NCBI GenBank assembly: GCA_037501455.1
Contig: CM074858.1
Coordinates: 83,054,501 to 83,118,500, forward strand
DNA from: Lantana camara
Lineage: Eukaryota; Streptophyta; Magnoliopsida; Lamiales; Verbenaceae
Length of the DNA stretch: 64,000 nucleotides
Direction of reading: 5' to 3'
Part shown: in pieces, positions 48,332 to 58,630 of the stretch
Layout: each line of letters starts with the position of its first letter
Position numbering within the stretch: the first letter of the stretch is position 1
Notes under the pieces: generated by a model
What the model saw: only the letters and a program-made list of their open reading frames with translations
What the model was told of the DNA's origin: nothing
Database searches by the model: none
Program-made: the position numbers and the translations under genes

Positions 48332-50054
48332 ATGGCAACCAAAAACCCTCTTGTATCGATCCTCGAGTCAAACAAGTTGACTGGTCCCAACTATTCTGAT
48401 TGGCTGAGGAATCTGAAAATCATTTTAGATTCTGAGAAGAGAACTTATGTTCTCTTCGAAGAGGAGCCCAGTCCCGAAGGGAAAGCTCCCACTCGGGCCG
48501 AGCGGAATGCAATCCAGAAGTGGAAGGATGATAATCTCCAAGCCCGTTGCCTTATGTTGGCTAACATGTCTCCGGACTTGCAAAGGTAACATGAGGTCAT
48601 GGAATTTGCTTGGGAGATTTACGACCACTTAGGGCAACTTTACCGCCCTCATGAACGTGTTACAAGGTATAACACTTCAAAGGAATTATTCCACTTGAGA
48701 ATGAGAGAAGGTTCAAGTGTCCATGAATATGGACTCAAGTTTCTCGCCCTTACTGAGAAACTTACTTCCATGGACATGCCACTGAAAGATGAGCTTTCAG
48801 TGGACTTGTTGCTAGCCTCGCTCCCGCCATCATTCAACCCATTTGTCCTTAATTTCAATATGAATCATGCTGGTGCTACTGTAGCTGAGCTGATTAGTCA
48901 GCTTCTGACTGCTGAAAGCACGATCAAGAAGGACAATAAGGTTCTGATGGTAAATGCTCCATCTTCCTCTTCAGGCCCTTCTAAAGGTAAGGGCAAGACA
49001 GCCCAAAAGAAGAAGAAGAAACCCCTTAGGCCCACTGGTGGCGTTTCGAAGGGGAAGGCCCAAAAGAAGAAGCGTGATCAGAAAGAGGATGTTTGCTTCC
49101 ATTGTGGCAAAGCGGGACATTGGAGGAGAAACTGCCCAGAGAACAAGGCTACTCTAAAGAAAGGTATGTTTCTCGTTGAAGTAAATCTTTCTATTAATTC
49201 TAGTTCTTGGGTACTTAATACCGGTTGTGGAGCTCATATCTGTAATGATGTACATATGCTAAATGAAGTCCAACAACTCAGAGAAGGAGAATATGTCTTG
49301 AAGATCGTCGATGGCTCAAATGTTGAAGCTCGAGCTTTAGGCACAATTAGATTAGATTTAGTTAGTTTTAAATAAAGTCTTTTATGTAACGAACATTATT
49401 CGTAATATAATTTTAGTTCCAATTTTAGATTGTGAAGGTTATGAAACTTACATTAAGAATGGTAAATACTTTATCAAACGGAACAACTCTTCTGTTCACT
49501 TCGGTACTCTAAGTAATGGACTTTGTCTAACTCAGAATATCAATATTATGAATATACAACGAGAAACGAAACATAAGAGAGATGATAAAGTTTCAGCTCC
49601 CTTATGGCATGCTAGATTAGGACTCATTTCCAAGAACAGAATTAGCAAGATAAACACTTTAGGATCATTCTCTGAAAATGAACTCAAAGAGTTGACTTCT
49701 TGCGAGTCCTATCCCAAAGAAAAGATGTCCAAAGTTCCTTTTAGAGGAACTGTGGAACGTGCTACTGAGGTCTTGGATTTGATCCATTCTGATGTTTGTG
49801 GACCGCTTAGTATAAGCACAAGAAACAATCATCAGTATTTCATAATCTTTACCGATGACTTTAGTTGGTATGGTTATATATACTTAATGAAGTATAAATC
49901 TGAAGCTTTTGAGAAATTCCTAGAATTTCAAAAGGAGGTTGAGAACCAAACTGGTCACAAGATGAAAGCACTTCGATCTGATCGAGGAGGCGAGTATCTT
50001 AGTGAAGAATTCCTTAATCATCCCAAAGATAATGGGATTATCTCTCAGTGGACA
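48332..50054 (+). pseudogene. Copia-2 gag-pol pseudogene, truncated in integrase
   Basis: ATG 48332 matches Copia-1. Breaks: a TAA at 48587-48589 where Copia-1 has CAA; an 11-bp deletion near 49370 after the protease that shifts the frame; and the Gypsy-C insertion at 50055. Missense changes also hit key residues. The protease Asp is Asn (WVLNTGCGAH, codon 49217-49219). The integrase zinc domain lost a His (GHIS to GLIS, 49623-49625) and a Cys (CESC to CESY, 49710-49712). The CCHC knuckle (CFHCGKAGHWRRNC) is intact, unlike in Copia-1. Clearly non-functional. Confidence 0.92.
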
Positions 50055-53000
50055 TGTGACGCCCCGATTCTTCGGCTATACAGGTTTGACGTCACGTGTG
50101 TGTTTCGTGAGCTTTACGTTATTTATTTCATGCTTTTATATGTTATTATGATTGATTAATTGCTATACTTAGTTATTTGAATTTACTTGAAATTTGTTTG
50201 AGTTTGGATATTTGCCCTAATTGCTCGTTTACTTGTATCTTGCTCGTTTCTTATCCGTTTCGAGTTCCGTTTCTTGCGTATTTTTGCCATGCATGAAATA
50301 TGTGAGATATTTACATGTTAGCATGCTTACGTGTTAATTTGATGCTCGTTTGATTCAGTTTTGAGTTCGGTTTTTGGAACCGGGACAATTGGGGTTTTAA
50401 GTACTTTGTGCGCACCTTGTGTTCCGGGCGGCGTATCTTGAGCTAGGGAACTCAAATTCGAGTTTCGTCACCTCCGTTGGCTTCATATCGACGATTCGGA
50501 ACCAATGGAACAAGCCTCATGCCTTTTTGAATTCATTTAGACCTCCGAACCTCAACCGTAACGTGCAGCTTGTGCAAATTCGTACCTTTGGGTTGACTAG
50601 TCTTGGTGGGACCCTTCTTAACCTAACCTTAACTTGACCCATACTTTGTAGCTTGAGTTAAATCACTCCCTAACCCTCCTAGATGCTGAATTTCGAGCCA
50701 TAACCCTCCATCCTCATCCATTTGCTGCTCCAAACCCAGCTCCAAGAGAGAAGAGAAGAGGAAGAAGAGAGAACCTTGCCATCCTTATTGATTTCTAGCT
50801 CAAATCAACTCCTTTCTTCTTCTAATCTTCAAAGTAAGTATATTTTGTTATTCTCTACTCTTTTAGATGTGTTTTGATGTTTTTTATCCATCTTTGAGTG
50901 GTATTTGATTAGGGTTTGATATGAGCAAGTTTGTGAGTTTTGACCAATTTCTTGTTAATGGCATGCTTGAAGTTTGGGGCTGAGTTAGGGACTTTAACTT
51001 GACATTTTGGTCCGATTTCTTCTTGTATTAGATGCCTAACATGTTGTAGTGGAACTAGGGTTCATGTGCCTTTGATGTTCTTTGGGAAATTTATGAGTTA
51101 TTTGGCATGAAAGTTGAAATTTAGAACAGCTCCCCTGTTTCGGTTAATTGCCCTAGCTTTTGCTTGCTTTGGTTGATCATTTGTGCTTCATTTTGTGCCA
51201 AATTTTTGCATGTTAGGATTAAGTTCCCAAGAGTTTAGATTCATTCTCAGCCCCTAGAGGCTTGACCATGGCATGAATGTATTGATTTCTCAATTTTGAC
51301 TCTAATTGCATTGCTTATTTGATGAACCTTTTTGGATGCATTCTTGAATCTTTTTGTGTGATTCTTTGGTGTGTATTTGATGCTTGTTTTATGTGTTAGA
51401 ATGCTTGAGTAGTTCCCTTTCTTTCAGCCCTTGAGTTGCTCTTTTTTTCCCCTTTTAAACCGCAGCTTTCCGCCCTTTTCGCCTCTGTACCGAGACACCC
51501 CCGTGTCTCGGTTTGTTCTTCTAGAGTGACACGGGCGTGTCATCCCCCCTTTTGTAGCTTTGTTTCTCTCCTGTACTGAGACACGGGGGTGTCTCAGTTT
51601 AGGCTTCTGGGATGACACGGGCGTGTCATTCCCCTCGGTTTGATTTTAAGTGTAACTCTTTTTTGTTCCCTTGCTTTTCTTTGCTTCTCTTTGCCTCGTT
51701 TCGACTTATATGTGTGTTTATATTTGAGTTATGAGCTTTTTACATCCCACATTTCATTTATAGTATGATTTACGTGTGTATATGTAAGCTAGGGTTTAAT
51801 AGAACTTACGTGATAACTTGTCTCTTTCCATTTTTCGTCATAAGCATTCATATGCATTGCCGAGCGTCTAAATGGTTCATGTTTGAGTCTAAGTTCGTAT
51901 TCCTTTGTTTATTTTGTTCAGAGAACCCTCCCGTGGACGAGGAAGTCGCTCCTTAGACACTCTTTTCGCTCCTTTGTTTCGTCTTCGGTGTAAGGTGAGG
52001 TTTATTTCTTTTAGTTATTCGACCTACAACCTTATGTGATTTTGAAACCCGCATGCGAGTATTATATACGTATATTTATGGTAAATATGTGTGAGATATG
52101 TATGTTAAGGGCTTGTCCCATTTGTTATACGACTTTGAAACGGATTCGTATACGTATAGTAACTGTTTTCCGCTTGTTTTGAAAACCTTGGTAAGGGTGC
52201 GTGTGTTAGCTTCGTTTCGTTTGTATCGGATTCAAGCAAGTCTCCGATTTTCTGTTGGTTTTGATCTGTTGGGCCACGGAGAGTGGCGTGGCAACTCGGG
52301 ACGACCATGGGGTTGCCGAGCTCTCCCATCAACACTTTCCATTGAGAGTTTCGCCCGACCTTAGGAGGTTGAGGAAGGGCAGTGCTCTTGAGCCGGCGTA
52401 GGCAGACGTCGAAGGATTCAAGGAAGTAATTAAGCCTTGTATCGTTGGTACTGAGTTCGTAAGCTCGTTAGATAGTTACGGCCGTACACCCTACTATCAC
52501 TCGGTGTGAAGGATGGTTTATGATTTCTATTTGATTTGTTTGTTTTGATTCGGAGTTAGGGGTTTACTTTTGTATGAACCATGAAACGAGATTGGCCTTG
52601 TGATTAACTAAAATATGGCATTTTGGTACTTGCCCTTTTATTTCCTTTTCAACCTATGTATCTAATATCACGGGAAACGTTTTAGTTTGCAAAACCCACT
52701 CTCGGTTCAAGGTTCTTTACTTTTGATACGTGCTTTGCTTTATACATATTAGTGTGAGTGTGTTAGCCCCCTCACTAGTCGTTAGGACTAACCCTCGTTG
52801 TTTCTTTTCTTTTCCCCTTTTCTTTTAAGTTGCAGGTAGTTGCTTTTGGAGTCTTGAGCTAGGCGGCAAGTTTATTGAGTCGTCTTACTTGTGGATAGCT
52901 CGAGTCTCACGCATTTTATTTATGTTTTGTACTTACTTTACCGCACTTTTGGATACGTTTTGTTATGGATTATGATTATTCTTTTGGCCCGTAAGGGGTT

Positions 53001-53302
53001 TGTACATAAATATTATGAAATATTGGTACCTATATGTAGTATAAATAGATAGTTGGTATCCATAATTATACTTTATGTGTTGGTACCTATACGTAAATAT
53101 ATAATATGTCTCTTATATGTCTCGCTTCCGCATTCATGTTTTGTTTGTGCACTCTGATGTAAGGGTCTAGTCCGCCTGGCTTAGGTTGGTTTTCGTTTGG
53201 TCACTCGTTCGCTAGAGTTGGGCATGTGCGCGAAGTCCGTTTCGTTACATGTGCTTGGCTTTGGTGCGGGGGATGTGGTGCCCACCGCTCCGGGGTGCCA
53301 CA
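50055..53302 (+). repeat. Gypsy-C 5' LTR
   Basis: It starts inside the Copia-2 integrase codon run and ends 8 bases before the primer site. It shares short blocks with the LTRs of Gypsy-A and D (for example the CCCCTCACTAGTCGTTAGGAC stretch near 52770) but is otherwise distinct. It contains no gene that I can recognise. Confidence 0.88.
51490..51628. repeat. Alternating palindrome array in Gypsy-C LTR
   Basis: Two palindrome types alternate: GAGACACCCCCGTGTCTC (within 51490-51511), TGACACGGGCGTGTCA (51527-51542), GAGACACGGGGGTGTCTC (within 51575-51598) and TGACACGGGCGTGTCA (51613-51628). The A-B-A-B order suggests duplication of a two-palindrome unit of about 86 bases. The first A copy has CCCCC where the second has GGGGG in the centre. 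Confidence 0.88.
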
Positions 53303-53310
53303 TCCTTAAG

Positions 53311-53330
53311 TGGTATCAGAGCCCTGGGTT
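53311..53330 (+). other. Gypsy-C primer-binding site (tRNA-iMet)
   Basis: TGGTATCAGAGCCCTGGGTT, 8 bases after the LTR end. Confidence 0.9.
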
Positions 53331-53510
53331 ACAAAACCGGAGCTCTGGAGTCGTGTCGTGTCTATCTAGGTCGTTCGGCTTAGGAGTATGTGGTTATTTG
53401 CATTCACTTACTCTTTTATGCGAATTATTTGTTTATATTCATGTTAATTGTACACATGAGCATGTACTAAATCCCACGCATCAATATTTGCCTTGAATTG
53501 TGATTTCAGA

Positions 53511-56500
53511 ATGCCTCCTCGTAGAAGAGATCGCGAGCAAACTCCGGATTCAAATCAACCACCTCCACTAGCACCACCACCACCCCCTATTAATGCTGAG
53601 AATATAGTGCATGCCCTCTTGAACCAACTTCAACAAAATCAGAGGAATAACAATAACAATCAAGGGGAAACAAATGAAGGCCTCGTGACTCCGGCCTTTC
53701 GGGAATTTCGGAACAACAATCCCCCGAAGTGGTTTGGTGGAAGTGATATTCAAGCGGAGGAGTGGCTCTCCGAGATCTCGGGTATATGGGAGATTTGCCC
53801 GGCCCCCTCTCACGAGAAAGCCGTTTGTACGGCTCGTTTTATCCAAGGCCCCGCTTCCAATTGGTTAAAAGCCATGAGATCAAGATTGGAGCGAAGTGGG
53901 GAGGACTTCACTTGGGAAAAGCTTTGTGAGGGAGTTTCACAACAAATACATCCCTCCAAGTGCTCGTGAAAGAAGACTCCAAGAATTTATGGAGTTGAAA
54001 CAAGGAGGAAGGTCGGTTGGGGAGTACATTTTGGAGTTCGAGAGGTTGGCCCCGTATGTTACTCACATTACGGATGTGGATTCATTGACAGCAAGGAATT
54101 TTGCTCACGGGTTGCGAAAGGATATCTAAGAGGCTCTTCAAGCATCTACGGTTGACACGTGGGAGAAAGCCACGAGGAAGGCCATGAAGGTAGAGGCGCA
54201 GCAGATTAGGTTGAGGCCCCCGGTTTTTCCCTCGGGGCACAATTCGGGCTCAAACTTGGGCAAGAGGCCTGCCACATCAAGTGGGCCTCCGATTTTCAAA
54301 GCCCGAGGTTCTATTCCTTTTCAGAAGAAGGCCCGACCTGCTGTACCGGCTCTACCCGCTCCACCGGCCCCGATTCGATGTTCTTACTGCAATGGGCCGA
54401 ACCATACGGACGAGATGTGCAGGAGGAAGTTTAACCGATGCTTTGGTTGTGGGGAAACCGGCCATATGGTGAATGTTTGTCCGAAAAGGAAGAATAACCC
54501 GCAACTTTTGAATGTGATGCCTCCGAGAGCTCCTATTCAAGCTAGGGCCTATGCTATCGAGGGAGAGGAAGAGAATGCGGAACCCGATGCAAACGCCATG
54601 GTGGAAGGTACAATACACATTCATGGCATCCCATTACATGCATTGTTTGATCCGGGAGCAACGCATTCATTTATTGCTTCCCGGCTTGTGCCTTCTCTCT
54701 CCTTGTCTGTTGTGTGTGTTAGTGCTTCTTTTGTTGTGAGTTCTCCTCTCGGGGGGAGCTTGGTGACGAACCGAGTGTTTTGTGAGTGCCCGGTGAGTGT
54801 TGAGGGCCAAGAGTACTCGGCAGACTTGATCGAGATGCCCATCAAGAAGTATGATTTGATTCTGGGTATGGATTGGTTGTTTCGACATCAAGCTTTGATG
54901 GACTGTCGCGCCAAGAAGGTTTCATTGGGTTCTACGGTTTTCTCGGGCAATAGATTGAAGGCTAGCCCATTTATTTCGTTCATGGAAGCTAATAAGTTGG
55001 TCCGGGACGGTGCAACGCGCTATGTGGCTTATCTTTTGAACAAGCCTAAGGACCAAGCCAAGCTCGAAGAGATGGAGGTCGTGAAGGACTTTCTTGATGT
55101 GTTCTCGAAGAGTTTGGGATCTCGACCTCCCGATCGGGATATAGAATTTGTCATTGACCTCTATCCCGGAGCCGAACCGTATGCAAAATCCCCTTATAGG
55201 ATGGCTCCAGTAGAGTTGAAGGAGCTGAAGCCGCAATTGGACGAGCTCTTAGAATGTGGTTACATCAGTCCGAGTACCTCATCTTGGGGTGCTCCGGTCC
55301 TGTTTGTAAAGAAGAAAGACGGGACTTTACGAATGTGTATCGACTACAGAGAGCTTAACCGGTTAACTGTTAAAAACAAATACCCCCTACCTCACATTGA
55401 AGAGTTGTTTGATCTTCTCCAAGGTTCGAGAGTGTATTCCAAGTTAGATTTGAGGCAAGGGTATTACCAGTTGCGTATCCGGGAAGAAGATATACCAAAG
55501 ACGGGTTTCAATACTCGTTATGGGCACTTTGAGTTCGTGGTCATGGATATGATGCACCGAATATTCCGGCCTTATCTCGATAAATTCGTGGTCATCTTTA
55601 TAGATGATATTCTGGTGTATTCGAGGTCCGCTGAAGAGCACGCGCAGCATTTGAGAATGGTTTTAACCAAGCTTCGAGAGCATCAACTGTACGCCAAGTT
55701 CAGCAAGTGCGAGTTCTGGATCAATCGGGTTTCTTTCTTGGGTCATTTTATTTCCGGTGATGGTATAGAAGTTGATCCGGCGAAGATTGAGACGGTGATG
55801 CTATGGAAGCAACAGAAGAATGCCTCAGAGATAAGAAGTTTTCTCGGGTTGGCGGGATATTACCGGCGTTTTGTGAAGGATTGTTCCAAGATAGCCGCCC
55901 CGTTGACCCGGTTAACAAAGAAAGAGGTTAAATTCGAGTGGGGTGAGGCGTGTGAGAAGAGTTTTCAGACTCTTAAGGAACGCTTGACAACTGCACCGGT
56001 TCTGACTCTACCACAAGGTTCCGAAGGCTACGTAGTATACACCGACGCATCTAAGGAAGGCCTCGGTTGTGTGTTGATGCAAGAAGGCAAAGTTGTAGCC
56101 TACGCCTCTAGGAAATTGAAGGATCACGAGAGAAATTATCCCATTCACGATTTGGAACTTGCAGCCGTTATCTTTGCTTTGATGAAGTGGAGACACTATC
56201 TCTACGGAGCTACCTTTGAAGTGTACACCGACCACCAAAGTCTCAAGTACCTTTTCATGCAAAAGGATTTAAATGTGAGACAGAGGCGATGGGTGGAATT
56301 GCTTGAAGAATATGATTGCAAGATTCTCTCCCATCCGGGAAAGGCCAATGTGGTTGTTGATACTCTGAGTCGGAAGGCTAGTGTTTCAGCTTTGGAGTCT
56401 AGTTCTTGCAAGCAAGTTTCTGAGGTATTGGTTTCAGAGGCTCGATTGGCTAACATTTCTGTTCAACCGGACTTGAAGAAAAGGTTGATTGAAGCTCAAT

Positions 56501-56658
56501 CTAACGATCCGGAGATTCAGAGATTGGTTGCAAGGGCAAGAGTGGATCCCGTGACCAAGTTTGGGTTTGACGATTCAGGGTTGTTTCGGTTCAAGACAAG
56601 AGTGTGTGTTCCGGAAGAACTTAAGCGGGTGATTTTGGATGAAGCCCACCGTTCGGCC
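53511..56658 (+). pseudogene. Gypsy-C gag-pol pseudogene
   Basis: The likely start is ATG 53511 (MPPRRRDREQTPDSN), just after the leader. Gag core, CCHC knuckles ([28 protein letters not shown]), protease ([12 protein letters not shown]), RT ([22 protein letters not shown]), RNase H ([13 protein letters not shown]) and the start of the integrase zinc domain (LDEAHRSA) are readable. Breaks: a one-base frameshift near 53930 in gag; a TAA at 54127-54129 where Gypsy-B has Gln; an in-frame 36-bp loss near 55546 that removes the conserved PFGLTNAP segment of RT between two ATG codons; and truncation at 56658. Confidence 0.93.
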
Positions 56659-56735
56659 TGTAGCACCCCGCACGTGAGGCACCACATCCCCCGCACTATG
56701 GCTCAACACGAGTAACGAAATGGTATATCCGCACC
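56659..56735 (-). mobile_element. LTR-end fragment of a Gypsy-type element
   Basis: In minus orientation the 77 bases end ...GCGGGGTGCTACA and contain ATAGTGCGGGGGATGTGGTG, the typical tail of the A/D/E group LTRs. On the + strand it is cut at 56735 where another LTR terminus (TGTAACGCC) starts. Confidence 0.7.
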
Positions 56736-58430
56736 TGTAACGCCCCCACCCGTACTGGAACATGAGGAGAGCGGCGTCTCAACCCCCGCACTGAAGCACC
56801 TCTCAAGTAATGGTGTGAGTCATCACTCAAGAAATACTACAGCGAACGGCTATCTATCAGAACTATACATGTATAATGATGTGGCTATGCAGCGGAAAAT
56901 CAGAGTATTTTAAAACTTTTCAAAACATGTGCGTGATGGCATGTAACAAGCAAGAACATATTGATCGTGTAAGAGAGACTCGGCATATCAGAACATGTAA
57001 CATATTCACAAATAAGTACCGATATAGCAGAGTTCAAAATATCGGTAGCAGGGTAGCAGAAACATAAAACATATGCAGGACACAAAAGAGAAAGTAATAC
57101 TAAGTCCTAATTGAAACAAAAATGACAATCTAGAGCTTCAAGATACCTCTAGACTGCAGCTGCAAGACCTGAAACGACGAGGCAAGAAAACGGGAGAGGT
57201 ATTAGTCAAAAGGACTAAGTGAGGGAATACTTTGAAGAAAGTACTGAATTAAAGAACTTGAAGTAAAGTTCAGAACTGTTAAGTGCAATGCTTTAAAGAA
57301 GAACTTGAAACAAGTTCGGTTGATAAAACTGTTTGAATGTGATGCTGTAAAAGAATGCACGTTTTAAAACTCTTTTCATGAATGCTATCACACGCGCACA
57401 CATATGCTGTAGATGGTTCATAGTTCTAAAACGGGATACGGGTAAAGTGATTTTTCCAAATATGAATCATCCTTTATGAAACAGAATTTTGCCCGCAAGC
57501 TAGGCTTCTCCATCCTTACTCCAGAAAAACATGATTTGGTAGAGCATCAGACCAGGATCAACAATAATTCCACGTATAGTAGAGTATCGGACCAAGATCA
57601 ACAATAACCCCACATATAGTAGAGCATCGGACCAAGGTCAACAACAACTCCGCACACAGTAGACTATCGGACCAAGGTCAACAACAACTCTTACCAACGC
57701 ATACAAACATGCACCATCCTCCACCGGTTGTCACTTCGGGTAGCTAGCCCTAGGCGACCTGTAAACATGTAATGGGAACAGATTTGCTGTCCGTTCCCAG
57801 ACAGATTGTCCTGACTTAACAAACCTCCTATTAAAAGTCGGTGTCAATTGTCTAAGAGTGGCGGCCGGTATTGGTGATGTCGTTGGCGCTCACCTCCCGA
57901 ACATCACCTCCACACATAAAAGAGTACAAAGGGGTCCAAGTTGCACGCGAGGCTCCGTTCGGTAAAATTTCGGAGATTCAAACGGGCTTAGAAAAATATA
58001 AGGCTAGGTTCCTTAGCTTGTAAATCTCGTTACGAGTCTGGCGTCACTTTCAATATTTGAATCCGAATTATCGATCTCAAGTTATGGCCTCCGGAATCCG
58101 AGGCGCGCTAAAACTCGTTAGGCCCTCGAATTCCCCCAAAACAAGAAATGGTCTTCGACCAAAACGAACAAGTAAAAACGAATAAAATAAACACGTAAAC
58201 AAATTCATAAACATATAATTCAAATATATCACGTATTAACGAAGTTCGGGAATTAAATTCAAGTAGAAAAAATTAAAATACGAAAGTTAAACGTGAAATT
58301 TAAACAATTAGGGCATAAAAATCACTTAAACGAATAAATCAACGTATAAATTAAATCTAAAGAGAAAAATCAAACGTCGAAAACCCTCTCGTGATGTCAT
58401 ACCTGGCTTGCCGGAGAGAAGGGTGTCACA
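56736..58430 (-). mobile_element. LTR H: single LTR of about 1.7 kb, no matching target duplication
   Basis: It runs from TGTAACGCCCCC to GGGTGTCACA, so in minus orientation it has proper LTR ends (TGTGACACCC ... GGGGCGTTACA). The flanking pentamers differ (GCACC at the left, CTTCC at the right), so at least one side is a rearrangement junction. It holds a 40-bp tandem repeat at 57541-57700 and no primer site, polypurine tract or coding sequence. Confidence 0.7.
57541..57700 (+). repeat. 40-bp tandem repeat, four units, in LTR H
   Basis: Units start at 57541, 57581, 57621 and 57661. The core is AGAGTATCGGACCAAGATCA followed by ACAATAAC-like bases and a variable spacer. The period is exactly 40, and the last unit is more divergent at its end. 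Confidence 0.92.
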
Positions 58431-58611
58431 CTTCCGCATATTTTGTTATGTACGGTTTTGTGTAGGGTCTACGTTCCGTCTATCTTAGGGTTTGGTTTGT
58501 TTTGTTTGTCACCGTTCGCTATGGCTTGGCACGTGTGCGGAGTCCTTGTTTCATTACACGTGTCGGGCTATGGTGCGGGGGTGTGGTGCCCACCGCTTGG
58601 GGTTGGGGGTT
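58431..58611 (+). mobile_element. LTR-tail fragment of a Gypsy-type element, ending in a G-rich junction
   Basis: CTTCCGCATATTTTGTTATG, the AGGGTCTACGTTCCG stretch and TGTCGGGCTATGGTGCGGGG follow the tail of the A and D LTRs in plus orientation. The expected final bases GGTGCTACA are absent. The fragment instead degenerates into GGGTTGGGGGTTGG and a pure G run. Confidence 0.75.
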
Positions 58612-58630
58612 GGGGGGGGGGGGGGGGGGG
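58612..58630 (+). repeat. Run of 19 consecutive G
   Basis: An uninterrupted G19 exactly at the junction between the Gypsy LTR tail and a Copia integrase fragment. Such a run is rare in plant DNA and is a typical site of sequencing or assembly error. It could also be a G-quadruplex-prone repair junction. Confidence 0.9.

Larger units (their letters stand above)
44212..50054 (+). mobile_element. Copia-2: 5' half of a Copia element, interrupted by Gypsy-C
   Basis: Same family as Copia-1. The 5' LTR (44212-46118), primer site, leader and the first part of gag-pol are present, and the sequence breaks at 50054 in the integrase where Gypsy-C starts. The expected continuation (rest of integrase, RT, RNase H, 3' LTR) occurs nowhere later in the window. 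The left duplication would be GGATG (44207-44211), but the right copy is missing with the 3' end. Confidence 0.9.
50055..56658 (+). mobile_element. Gypsy-C: Ty3/gypsy element truncated in its integrase
   Basis: A 3.25-kb 5' LTR (50055-53302, TGTGACGCCCC to GGGTGCCACA), primer site and gag-pol up to the integrase zinc domain. The element stops at 56658 where an unrelated LTR end begins. No polypurine tract or 3' LTR is in the window. The LTR termini and gag-pol layout are like Gypsy-B, so it is probably another Tekay-like chromovirus. Confidence 0.9.
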
